DNA of 31,827 nucleotides, taken from NCBI GenBank assembly GCA_964600075.1, contig CAZRIE010000042.1, forward strand, positions 1 to 31,827, given 5' to 3'. Position 1 is the stretch's first letter. Each line of letters begins with the position of its first letter. Positions 15,460 to 23,314 of this stretch are shown piece by piece. The notes below the pieces were generated by a model. The model was given only the letters and a program-made list of their open reading frames with translations. It was not told the DNA's origin and did not search any database. The stretch is from CAZRIE01 sp964600075. GTDB taxonomy: Bacteria > Bacteroidota > Bacteroidia > Flavobacteriales > Flavobacteriaceae. A program made the position numbers and the translations under genes.

Positions 15460-16392
15460 CTATTTTACATCCATCAACTCTACATCAAATAAAAGTGTAG
15501 CATTTGGCGGAATTACCCCACCTGCCCCAGAAGTTCCATAAGCTAAATTGGAAGGAATAACGAAACGGGCCTTATCTCCTACTTCTAACAAACCAATACC
15601 CTCATCCCATCCAGGTATTACTTGTCCTACACCCAATTGAAAATCAATCGGTTGGTTGCGCTTGTACGACGAATCGAATACCTGTCCGTTCAACAATGAG
15701 CCCTCATAGTGCACAGAAACTGTATTTCCTTTTTGTGCTTTTGCCCCGCCACCTTTTTGAATCATTTTGTAGCGAAGGCCACTATCGGTTTCATCAAAAC
15801 CTGCAGCTATTTTATCCAATTCTGCCGCTTGTTTTGCTTTTTGTTCGACGACATTTATTTCTTTTGAGCTTTTAAATGTATTGAACGCTTCAACAGCATC
15901 CCAATTTTGGGCTTTATCACCTTCACGAACAATTTCCAAGCTCTCAACCTTATCGCCTTGGGCAATACTATCGACCACTTCCTGACCACTTTCTAGCTGC
16001 CCAAAAACTGTATGCTTATTATCTAACCAAGGTGTTGGTACATGGGTAATGAAGAATTGGCTACCATTAGTGCCCGGGCCCGAGTTGGCCATCGAAAGTA
16101 CACCTGGTTCTGAATGGTTCAAATCAGGATGAAACTCGTCATCGAATTTATACCCAGCATCTCCGGTACCGGTACCCTGTGGACATCCGCCTTGTACCAT
16201 AAAATCTGGAATTACCCTGTGAAATTTCAATCCGTCATAATAAGGTTCTCCTTTTGCCTTGACCTTATTTTCTTGATTTCCCTCTGCCAAAGCAACAAAA
16301 TTACCCACTGTGCCGGGAGTTTTGTCATGTGTAAGTTTTATTAATATCTCTCCTTTTGAAGTGTTGAATTTTGCGTAGATTCCTTCTTGCAT
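15460..16392 (-). CDS. Dual-family peptidyl-prolyl isomerase: cyclophilin fused to FKBP
   Basis: A 310-residue protein that joins two unrelated prolyl isomerase folds. The cyclophilin part (about 1-165) has FHRVIPDFMVQGG, the active-site stretch GSQFFIT and PWLDNKHTVFG. A helical, charged linker (about 170-205) leads to the FKBP part (about 205-310) with VSVHYEGSLLNGQVFDSS, VIPGWDEGI and LAYGTSGAGGVIPPN. Similar fusions have been described as FCBP, including one from Flavobacterium. I place the start at the ATG at 16392 (MQEGIYAKFN); the longer TTG frame would overlap a perfect -7 promoter box. No signal peptide, so it should act in the cytoplasm on new or refolding proteins. Confidence 0.93.
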   Translation of the reverse strand: MQEGIYAKFNTSKGEILIKLTHDKTPGTVGNFVALAEGNQENKVKAKGEPYYDGLKFHRVIPDFMVQGGCPQGTGTGDAGYKFDDEFHPDLNHSEPGVLSMANSGPGTNGSQFFITHVPTPWLDNKHTVFGQLESGQEVVDSIAQGDKVESLEIVREGDKAQNWDAVEAFNTFKSSKEINVVEQKAKQAAELDKIAAGFDETDSGLRYKMIQKGGGAKAQKGNTVSVHYEGSLLNGQVFDSSYKRNQPIDFQLGVGQVIPGWDEGIGLLEVGDKARFVIPSNLAYGTSGAGGVIPPNATLLFDVELMDVK

Positions 16393-16414
16393 TTTTCGCT
16401 TTTTTAATGAGCGG

Positions 16415-16422
16415 CAAAGGTA
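16415..16422 (-). promoter_or_regulatory. Putative -7 box that fixes the immunophilin start
   Basis: The minus strand carries TACCTTTG, a full match to TAnnTTTG, 22 nt upstream of the ATG at 16392. It lies inside the 11-codon TTG-started extension and so argues against that longer frame. Confidence 0.55.
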
Positions 16423-16485
16423 CAAATTTTTTATAGTTGCTGGGGTTTTGGATTTCGAGTTCCGGTAAACAAAAAAAATATCTTT

Positions 16486-17871
16486 TTACTTCTTGGAGGA
16501 AACAATACCATATTTATCAAAAAGATAGACTAGGCTGGCCATACTGGCTGCACCGAGTTCGAGCTCGCGTTTATTGACATGTTCAAAGGTATCGTTCTCA
16601 GCATGGTGGTGTACGAAATAGCGCTGCGAATCGGGCAGAAGACCTACGAGCACCATATTTTCATTTTTCAGGGGACCGATATCAGCACCACTGTAGCCTT
16701 TTTCGAACAAGTGGATCAAGTAAGGCTCGAAGAGCTTACTCCAACTTTTAACCCGTTCAAGATTGGCTTCGGAACAATCGAAGGAAAAACCACGGGGCGT
16801 AAAACCGCCACTATCGCTTTCGAGGGCGAAAACATGGTTTTCATTCTTGCCGCGGGCCATTTCGGCATACTTATTTCCGCCCCGAAGTCCGTTTTCTTCG
16901 TTCATGAAAAGCACCACCCGAATAGTTCGCTTGGGTTTGTATCCCGTTATTTTTAACAGTCGTAAAACATCCATGCTCTGTACACAACCTGCACCATCAT
17001 CATGCGAACCGTCGCCCAGATCCCAAGAATCAAGATGACCGCCAACTACCATAATTTCATTGGGATATTGACTTCCCCTAATTTCCCCGATAACATTAAA
17101 AGATTCTACATCATCGAATTGTTTACAATTCTGCTTAAAATATAATTGCGTATTGGCATTCAGTTTTAGAGTTGTACTCAACAGTTCGGCGCCTTTGGTA
17201 CTGATAGCTGCAGCGGGTATTCTATCTGATACCCTAGTTTCGCCGTAACCCATTGAACCCGTATGGGGCAAATCGTCTAAACGCAAGTTCATTGATCGGA
17301 CCACAACTCCGACGGCCCCGTATTTTGCAGCTTCTTCTGCACCCGAATAGCGTTGGTCGACACATCCTGAATATGCATCGAAAGTGCTGATTAGTGTCGG
17401 ATCCATGGGACGGTTGTAAAAGACTATTTTTCCCTTTATTTTTTCCTCACCTAATTTTTCCAATTCTTCAATGCCCTTTACCTCGATGAGATTGGCCTTT
17501 AGACCGCCCAAGGGTGTTGCGACCGAGCCACCCAGCGCGCAAATTGACAGATTGGTAGAATTTCCAGGCGAAGTTTCAAAATAGGCGAATTCTGGTGTAC
17601 CCCTGACCCATTTTGGCACCATAACCGGTTGCAGCCACACCTTGTCTAAACCAAGCGAATCCAATTGATTTTTTGTATACTCGACGGCCAGCTGTGCCTG
17701 TACGGACCCCGAAAGACGACCTCCTATCTGGTTTGATAGATAGTTAAGCCAATCGTATGCCTTGCCTTTTGTTAGGGCAGCTTCATAAATTTGTTTTATC
17801 TTTTTTGCATCTTCGGTCTGGGCATGGCCTTGAAGAACAATCAATAATACAATTAGGAGTACTTTCTTCAT
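16486..17871 (-). CDS. Secreted M28-family aminopeptidase
   Basis: A 461-residue exported metallopeptidase with a signal peptide (MKKVLLIVLLIVLQGHAQ, cleavage near 18). The zinc site is complete: His279 and Asp283 region in GGHLDSWDLGDGSHDDGAG with the bridging Asp at 291/292, Glu325-Glu326 in FMNEENGLRGG, Asp353 in ALESDSGG, and a late His in HHHAENDTFEHV. A PA-like insert lies between about 125 and 255. It should remove N-terminal residues from peptides in the periplasm or outside the cell. Its ATG overlaps the TGA of ppk2 by 4 nt (ATGA), so both genes are one transcript with coupled translation. Confidence 0.93.
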   Translation of the reverse strand: MKKVLLIVLLIVLQGHAQTEDAKKIKQIYEAALTKGKAYDWLNYLSNQIGGRLSGSVQAQLAVEYTKNQLDSLGLDKVWLQPVMVPKWVRGTPEFAYFETSPGNSTNLSICALGGSVATPLGGLKANLIEVKGIEELEKLGEEKIKGKIVFYNRPMDPTLISTFDAYSGCVDQRYSGAEEAAKYGAVGVVVRSMNLRLDDLPHTGSMGYGETRVSDRIPAAAISTKGAELLSTTLKLNANTQLYFKQNCKQFDDVESFNVIGEIRGSQYPNEIMVVGGHLDSWDLGDGSHDDGAGCVQSMDVLRLLKITGYKPKRTIRVVLFMNEENGLRGGNKYAEMARGKNENHVFALESDSGGFTPRGFSFDCSEANLERVKSWSKLFEPYLIHLFEKGYSGADIGPLKNENMVLVGLLPDSQRYFVHHHAENDTFEHVNKRELELGAASMASLVYLFDKYGIVSSKK

Positions 17872-18752
17872 TCTTTTTCGTTTTCTAATTGTTCTTTGTA
17901 AGCTTCTAAGTTAGCCTTTATTTTATCTTCTAGTTCGGGTTCTTTAACATCCTTATACTTCTTTAGTTCTTCTAATAAAATGGTGGCTACAATAACCCGG
18001 GCAGCCTTTTTATTATCCGCAGGAACGACATACCATGGGGCATGGGGCTTTGAAGTCTTGTTTATGGCTTCTTCATAGCATTCTTGGTACTCGTCCCATA
18101 ACTTCCGTTCTTTAAGGTCATCAGGGGAGAATTTCCAATTCTTACGTTTCAGCGCCAGTCTTCTTAGAAGTCTTTGCCGTTGTTCTTCTTTTGAAAGGTG
18201 TAGAAAAAATTTAAAAATGAGCGTACCATTTTGGGCAATATGCTTTTCAAAGTTGTTAATCTGCTCAAAACGTTTATCCCAGAATTTTTGATCAATGTCT
18301 TCTACGGAATGTATTCCGGGAATATACTCACCCAAAATATATTCAGGATGTACACGGGTAACCAAAACGTTTTCGTAATGCGTACGATTAAAAACCCCAA
18401 ATTTGCCTTTGGCGGGCAAGGCTATATAGTGACGCCATAAATAATCGTGTTTGCGCTCTAATTCAGTGGGCACTTTAAAACTGTGTACGACTACCCCCCG
18501 GGCATTGAAATCTTTGAAAACTTCACGAATAAGACTATCCTTACCTGCCGTATCTATACCTTGCAAACAGACTAAAACACTGTATTTGCCATGGGCGTAT
18601 AGGGTATCTTGAAAATCACCAAGCTCAATCCGAGTATTTTCTAGACTCTTTTTTAATTGCTTTTCAGAAGTATTAAAATCCTCCCGGGTAGCGTATTCCG
18701 AGAGTTTTATCTCATTATCGATTCGAAATGACTTGACTCTTGTCGTATCCAT
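17868..18752 (-). CDS. ppk2: Polyphosphate kinase 2 family protein
   Basis: PPK2 enzymes move phosphate between polyphosphate and nucleotides, mostly to make NDP or NTP. The 294-residue, single-domain protein has Walker A in CLQGIDTAGKDSLIREVF, the lid-module stretch FGVFNRTHYENVLVTRVHPE and the second basic motif RRLALKRKNWKFSPDD. I choose the ATG at 18752 (MDTTRVKSFR); the frame can extend five codons to a TTG at 18767, which has no support. Which nucleotide is used cannot be told from sequence by eye. A charged helical C-terminus (ELEDKIKANLEAYKEQLE) follows the fold. It heads a two-gene operon with the M28 peptidase. Confidence 0.93.
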   Translation of the reverse strand: MDTTRVKSFRIDNEIKLSEYATREDFNTSEKQLKKSLENTRIELGDFQDTLYAHGKYSVLVCLQGIDTAGKDSLIREVFKDFNARGVVVHSFKVPTELERKHDYLWRHYIALPAKGKFGVFNRTHYENVLVTRVHPEYILGEYIPGIHSVEDIDQKFWDKRFEQINNFEKHIAQNGTLIFKFFLHLSKEEQRQRLLRRLALKRKNWKFSPDDLKERKLWDEYQECYEEAINKTSKPHAPWYVVPADNKKAARVIVATILLEELKKYKDVKEPELEDKIKANLEAYKEQLENEKE

Positions 18753-19129
18753 AGGTGGAATATACAATGAACTTGTTTAAACTTTTTTCTTCTACCTACA
18801 AATATTACATTTTCCACCTATATTTCCTCATTTTTAACCCCTGTAGACCTATATGCCGGTAAAAGTGACTTCACTCGGGCATAATAGCTGATATCCGTGC
18901 GCTTAAAATAAGAGGAGCGTTCTAAATAAAAGATTTAAACGAGCCTAATAAGCTATCGTTGAACGACACACAATGTTAAAAAAAACGACTGTTCAACAAT
19001 GGAAATGCCCGCTTCGTCCAAAATAGGACTCAGCACTCCCCATCCATCGAAAAAACTATGGGCCAAAGAGCTGATACACCTACCTTTACACTGTAATATG
19101 CCCAAATTTTACAACCAAAGCCTTTTGCC
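18753..19129. other. Divergent intergenic region, no supported gene
   Basis: About 375 nt between ppk2 (minus) and the secreted protein gene (plus). A 44-codon frame (18999-19133) ends in an ATGA overlap with the downstream ATG, but its residues look like no protein. A TACCTTTA box at 19081-19088 is a possible -7 element for the downstream gene, without a clear -33. Nothing else was found. Confidence 0.5.
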
Positions 19130-19822
19130 ATGAAGCTACATTGTCTTATGCTCTATGCCTTTCTTTTTGGCCTTTTTTCGGCATTCAGTCCTGATCAGCC
19201 CTGCAAGTATGCTGATTCTAACATTAGTTATGTAAAAATGGAAATCGAAAAGGCCATTGTAATGAAAGACCTGCAATTGGTACGTTATCATACCTATAAG
19301 GCATTAAGCGCCATAGAAAAATCAAGAAAGAAGCTTCAAGAATGTGGTTGCATATATGCCGTGGAGAATATTACAAAGGGAGCTGAACATTTAAAAATGG
19401 CAAGTAAGGCTACCTCTTTAGCCAGTTCTGTAATATTACTCAATAGGGCACTAGAAGATACTATCGAAAGCCTTGAGGCTCTTAACAATCATGAACAGCA
19501 CAATAGCGTGTATGGCAATGATATACTGGCGCTGAATTCAGCATCCCCTGAAAAAAAGAAGGCTTCAGTTAGACCTCCAAGTGAAAAAATACTCAAACAA
19601 AAAATAGATTCTTCGTTGGGCAACTACAGAAAATCTTTGGAGAGGGTGGTCAACACCGTCAATTGCAAAGAAGCCCGCGATTTTGCATTTGGAATTTACG
19701 ATCACTGCGAACAGCAACTCTTAAAGCCCGAACTTTCGGAAGGAAAAAAATACTACAACCTGAAAGTCAAGGAAATAACTTCGGAAGCTCTTGAAAAGTT
19801 AGGCAACTGTGCGAATCAATAG
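19130..19822 (+). CDS. Unrecognised secreted helical protein with paired cysteines
   Basis: I do not recognise this 230-residue protein. It has a signal peptide (MKLHCLMLYAFLFGLFSAFS, cleavage near residue 20). The mature part is mainly amphipathic helices. Cysteines occur at about 25, 62, 64, 177, 193 and 227, so disulfides in the periplasm are likely. The two halves (about 25-115 and 150-228) have a similar layout of helix, Cys, helix ending in A-L-E-x-L, which hints at an old duplication; I could not align them with confidence. A lysine-rich, probably disordered linker (SPEKKKASVRPPSEK) joins the halves. It converges on the response-regulator gene. Confidence 0.75.
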   Translation: MKLHCLMLYAFLFGLFSAFSPDQPCKYADSNISYVKMEIEKAIVMKDLQLVRYHTYKALSAIEKSRKKLQECGCIYAVENITKGAEHLKMASKATSLASSVILLNRALEDTIESLEALNNHEQHNSVYGNDILALNSASPEKKKASVRPPSEKILKQKIDSSLGNYRKSLERVVNTVNCKEARDFAFGIYDHCEQQLLKPELSEGKKYYNLKVKEITSEALEKLGNCANQ

Positions 19823-19827
19823 CGGAA

Positions 19828-19846
19828 GGCAGTGGCAGTGGGCAGT
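19828..19846. repeat. Short GGCAGT tandem repeat
   Basis: Three copies of GGCAGT (19828-19833, 19834-19839, 19841-19846) lie 5 nt after the stop of the secreted protein gene. A related GCAGTTT repeat occurs at 24274-24296. Confidence 0.6.
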
Positions 19847-19938
19847 ACCTGCTTAATAATTTGGCTCAAGGTTAAAAATTCATAAGCCGAATAGAATTCA
19901 AGTTTTATTGCCGACTAAAACTGCGAACTTCGTGTTTT

Positions 19939-21102
19939 TTACTTGCTCGCGAACAGTTTTACATCTTCTTGGGTAACTTCTTTACTTCCTAAGATTATTA
20001 AGCGTTCTACTACGTTGCGTAGTTCCCTAATATTCCCTGTCCAGTCATAGCCTTTCAATAATTTTATTGCCTTTTCAGAAAATACCTTAGGTGCAACACC
20101 TTGTTCCGAAGCGATTTTTTTGGCAAAATGGGTAATCAGCATGGGAATGTCTTCTCGCCTATCGTTCAATGCCGGCACTTTTATCAGTATAACGGCAAGT
20201 CTGTGATAGAGGTCTTCACGAAATCTATTCTCTTCAATTTCCTTTTTAAGGTTCTTATTAGTAGCGGCCACCACCCGTACATCAACTTTGATGTCTTTAT
20301 CGGTACCTACTCTTGAAATTTTGCTTTCTTGCAAGGCACGCAATACTTTAGCTTGGGCAGAAAGGCTCATATCTCCGATCTCATCCAAAAAAATTGTGCC
20401 TTTGTTGGCCGCCTCAAATTTACCGGCCCTATCGCGAATGGCAGAGGTAAACGCCCCCTTGACATGGCCGAAAAGTTCGCTCTCGATCAATTCAGATGGT
20501 ATGGCCGCGCAGTTTACTTCAATGAAAGGACCTGCACTTCGTTGGCTTTTTTCATGTATCCAATGGGCCACCAATTCTTTTCCGGTACCGTTCGAACCTG
20601 TAATCAGTACCCGAGCGTCTGTCGGAGCCACTTTTTCAATCATATCCTTAATGACCGATATCTCTTCGCTTTCCCCGATCATTTCATAATTCTTGCTGAC
20701 CCTTTTCTTCAGAATTTTGTTCTCGACCACAAGTTCTTTTCTATCCAATGCATTGCGTACGGTTGTCAACAAACGGTTAAGATCAGGCGGTTTTGAAATA
20801 TAATCAAAAGCTCCCAAACGCATTGTATTTACCGCCGTATCGAGATCGCCGTGCCCAGAAATCATGATAAAGGGAATTTCAGGTTTTATCTTTCTGGCGG
20901 CCTCCAATACTTCTACTCCGTCCATTTTGGGCATTTTTATATCACAAAGAACTAAATCATAATCGTTGTTCCTTACAGCTTCCAAGCCTTTCAGGCCATC
21001 TTCGGCCTCCTCTAATCGGTAGGCATCGTTTTCCTCAGAAAGTATTTTGACCAGCACCCTACGAATGGCCGATTCATCTTCTATAACCAGTATTTTTGGC
21101 AT
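19939..21102 (-). CDS. Sigma-54-dependent response regulator without HTH domain
   Basis: A 387-residue NtrC-type regulator. The receiver domain (1-120) has the phospho-acceptor Asp54 in LVLCDIKMPKMDG. The AAA+ domain (about 140-375) has Walker A GSNGTGKE (169-176), the sigma-54 contact loop GAFTSA (216-221; GAFTGA is usual), Walker B GTIFLDEIGDM and the late block GNIRELRNVVERL. The protein ends at 387, right after the AAA+ helical part, so the Fis-type DNA-binding domain of NtrC (about 60-80 more residues) is missing. It may activate sigma-54 promoters from solution, as known for FlgR- or CtcC-like activators. No cognate histidine kinase is in the window. A pseudogene precedes it. Confidence 0.92.
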   Translation of the reverse strand: MPKILVIEDESAIRRVLVKILSEENDAYRLEEAEDGLKGLEAVRNNDYDLVLCDIKMPKMDGVEVLEAARKIKPEIPFIMISGHGDLDTAVNTMRLGAFDYISKPPDLNRLLTTVRNALDRKELVVENKILKKRVSKNYEMIGESEEISVIKDMIEKVAPTDARVLITGSNGTGKELVAHWIHEKSQRSAGPFIEVNCAAIPSELIESELFGHVKGAFTSAIRDRAGKFEAANKGTIFLDEIGDMSLSAQAKVLRALQESKISRVGTDKDIKVDVRVVAATNKNLKKEIEENRFREDLYHRLAVILIKVPALNDRREDIPMLITHFAKKIASEQGVAPKVFSEKAIKLLKGYDWTGNIRELRNVVERLIILGSKEVTQEDVKLFASK

Positions 21103-21154
21103 ATTTTCTTAATTTAGTTTATGTTCTACGCCTTACGCCCAGCATCTAAAATTA

Positions 21155-21170
21155 CGAAGGTGTGTGCCAA
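21155..21170 (-). promoter_or_regulatory. Weak sigma-54-like site upstream of the regulator gene
   Basis: The minus strand reads TTGGCACACACCTTCG. The -24 half (TTGGCAC) is ideal; the -12 half has CG where GC is required at the correct spacing. It lies 53 nt upstream of the ATG at 21102. It may be an eroded or chance site. Confidence 0.25.
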
Positions 21171-21191
21171 TAGGCGAAAGAAAGTCATTTT

Positions 21192-21971
21192 TTAAAGTCC
21201 TATTCTGAACCGGGTTCCAAAATAAAAACTAGGGTCGTCGTTCAATGCAAAAATATCATTTCTATCTTCATCCCTCAAAACATCGGCTTGAAATATAGTG
21301 TGGACCATATAGCCATGTACGTAGTTATCTTTAGCCAATTTATATTGGTACCCCAATGTAATGTGTAAGGCGGACGATAATACCAATGAAGCCGAAACGG
21401 TATTCGGCTACACAATATTGTTCTGCAAGTTCACGAAATACCCATCGAAAATAAACTCGTTCTGAAACCGGTGTCTTTAATTGAAATGATATTTGAGTCC
21501 GGTCTTGGGTACTCCTAACACAAAACTCTGGTCTTGGCTGAACCTTTCGTAATAAGTAATGGTACACATAGGGATACCGATAAAATCTTGAAAGAGATCT
21601 TATAGTGCAATCCCTAGACCTACAAAAATTGCCGCTGAAGGCTTAAGCAGTAAGGTAATATCGATACCCGAAACACTCATTATAAAGAGAATTACGATTA
21701 CATAGACCACATATCTAGTAAACCTAAAAACACTAGTAAACTTTAGCTTGTCATCAGCTGGCAGGCGACGTGTTAGCAATACCCGAAGCTATTTCAATAA
21801 AAACGTAGTGACTATAAATGCGACGCTAAGCAAAAGAAGCAGCCCAACGGTAATATTTATTCGGTTATCACCCTCGCCATAGTGAAAACCCCATCCAAGA
21901 AAATCTTGTATAGAACCCCAAATATCTTCTACAATAATTTCTTCTACCTTGCTTATGCCCTATTATATCAT
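21192..21971 (-). pseudogene. Chimeric pseudogene: MscS channel N-half joined to outer-membrane barrel C-half
   Basis: From ATG at 21971 to TAA at 21192 one frame of 260 codons can be read through six stops (codons 3, 4, 61, 124, 165, 188), with no frameshift. Codons 8-132 match a mechanosensitive channel N-terminus: KVEEIIVEDIWGSIQDFLGW, a membrane helix at 42-59, then FRFTRYVVYVIVILFIMSVS and the pore helix PSAAIFVGLGIAL; codon 124 is TAA where MscS has Gln (CAA). From about codon 133 the text changes to a beta-barrel C-terminus: VPKTGLKYHFN, RFQNEFIFDGYFVNLQNNI and the final strand FYFGTRFRIGL, resembling DUF6268 outer-membrane proteins. The ATG is 2 nt after the ABC permease stop, so the original mscS was in that operon. 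Confidence 0.75.
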
Positions 21972-21973
21972 GA

Positions 21974-23314
21974 TTAATACTTTAACCATTTAAACAATTC
22001 CCTGTATGTCGGCTTTTTACCGTACATTAAAATACCTATCCGATATATTTTGGAAGCTAACCATACAATACCTATAAAGGTAACTATTAGTAATAGGATG
22101 GAAGTCACCAACTCCCAAATCGGCACTCCTCCCTCACCGATACCGCCTGGCAATCGCATAAGCATGACAATAGGTGACGTAAGGGGAAACAATGAAAAGC
22201 CGACCGCGATAGGCCCATGCGGATTACTGAATACCGAAAAGAACCCCACATAAATGGCCAACATCAGAGGTAGTATAATAGGAAAAATAAACTGCTGTGT
22301 ATCGGTCTCGTTGTCTACCGCGGCACCGATAGCGGCATAAATAGAGCTGTAGATCAAATACCCAAGTATAAAATAAACGAGAAAGAAGGTAATCAACATC
22401 GCCCATGGAATATTAAAGAGTTCTTGGGCATACAATTGCATTGTCTGATCTGCCGTAGGTACCGGGGGAGTCATATTGGCGCCCATGCCCGCGGTTATAG
22501 GGCTACTACTATTTAGGGCCGAAGGATCTATATCGAAAATAGAAAATGCTACTAACAATAAAAGAGAGGCCGAAACAATCCAAATAGCAAACTGTGTAAT
22601 ACCTGCCAAAGAGGTACCGATAATCTTGCCCAACATAAGTTGAAAAGGTTTTACCGAAGAAATAATGACTTCGATAATACGACTAGTCTTTTCTTCGATG
22701 ACACTACGCATAACGAAGCCTCCATAAATAATAATGAACATCATAATCAAATATCCGAAACCACCTCCGATAAGCGCTTTTATCTCATTGATACCCTTTA
22801 TGTTCGTCTCGCCGGCAAAAGTGGCTATATTAATTTCGAAACGATTGTCCATGGCTGCGAAATCCTTTGCAGAAACCCCCATTTCTTGTAAGCGCTGTTG
22901 GCGTAGGCGTTCTTGAAAAATATTTTCGATTTTATCCAGCACATAGGTGTTGGGTGCTTCTTTTGTATATAAAAAAGAGCGCTCGGTTACTTTTTCTAAA
23001 TCGGACTCATCTGGAATATACAGCAGCCCGTAATAGCCCATATTCGCTGTAGAGTCTTTTGCAGTTTCCAACGAAATATCACTGAAATTCACATACGACG
23101 TGCTTTGAGTTATCACGAACTCGTTGGAGAAAAAATCGCTCTCGTTCAGAATGCAGATAACCCGTTTTTCATTATCGTTGATTTTGGTCAAATAAGCAAT
23201 AAGTACGACCATACCGACCATCAGAATGGGACTCAGAAAGGTCATTACCACAAACGATTTGTTCCTTACCTTGGCGAGGTACTCCCTTTTGATAATCAAC
23301 GGTAATTTATTCAT
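21974..23314 (-). CDS. ABC-2 family transporter permease (NatB-like)
   Basis: A 446-residue permease. It starts with the typical NKLPLIIKREYLAKVRNKSF and a first membrane helix (about 22-44), then a large extracytoplasmic domain (about 45-195), then five or six further helices (about 205-425) that include IEEKTSRIIEVIISSVKPFQL, the ABC-2 coupling signature. It should form an exporter of the NatAB type with the upstream ATPase; the substrate is unknown (sodium or peptides in relatives). I choose the ATG at 23314, which overlaps the ATPase gene by 8 nt; the frame can be extended 21 codons upstream, but that part lies in the ATPase gene and matches no family pattern. Confidence 0.93.
   Translation of the reverse strand: MNKLPLIIKREYLAKVRNKSFVVMTFLSPILMVGMVVLIAYLTKINDNEKRVICILNESDFFSNEFVITQSTSYVNFSDISLETAKDSTANMGYYGLLYIPDESDLEKVTERSFLYTKEAPNTYVLDKIENIFQERLRQQRLQEMGVSAKDFAAMDNRFEINIATFAGETNIKGINEIKALIGGGFGYLIMMFIIIYGGFVMRSVIEEKTSRIIEVIISSVKPFQLMLGKIIGTSLAGITQFAIWIVSASLLLLVAFSIFDIDPSALNSSSPITAGMGANMTPPVPTADQTMQLYAQELFNIPWAMLITFFLVYFILGYLIYSSIYAAIGAAVDNETDTQQFIFPIILPLMLAIYVGFFSVFSNPHGPIAVGFSLFPLTSPIVMLMRLPGGIGEGGVPIWELVTSILLLIVTFIGIVWLASKIYRIGILMYGKKPTYRELFKWLKY

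Noticed and set aside
16393..16425. 11-codon N-terminal extension of the dual immunophilin
   Set aside because: It needs a TTG start and overlaps a perfect TACCTTTG promoter box; the ATG at 16392 fits the domain start.
18999..19133. 44-codon upstream ORF overlapping the secreted-protein start by ATGA
   Set aside because: The overlap is suggestive of coupling, but the residues show no signal, domain or coding bias.
21192..21971. Stop-codon reassignment or readthrough as the explanation for six in-frame TAA/TAG codons
   Set aside because: All other genes in the window use TAA, TAG and TGA as normal stops and CAA/CAG for Gln, and the frame joins two unrelated half-proteins.
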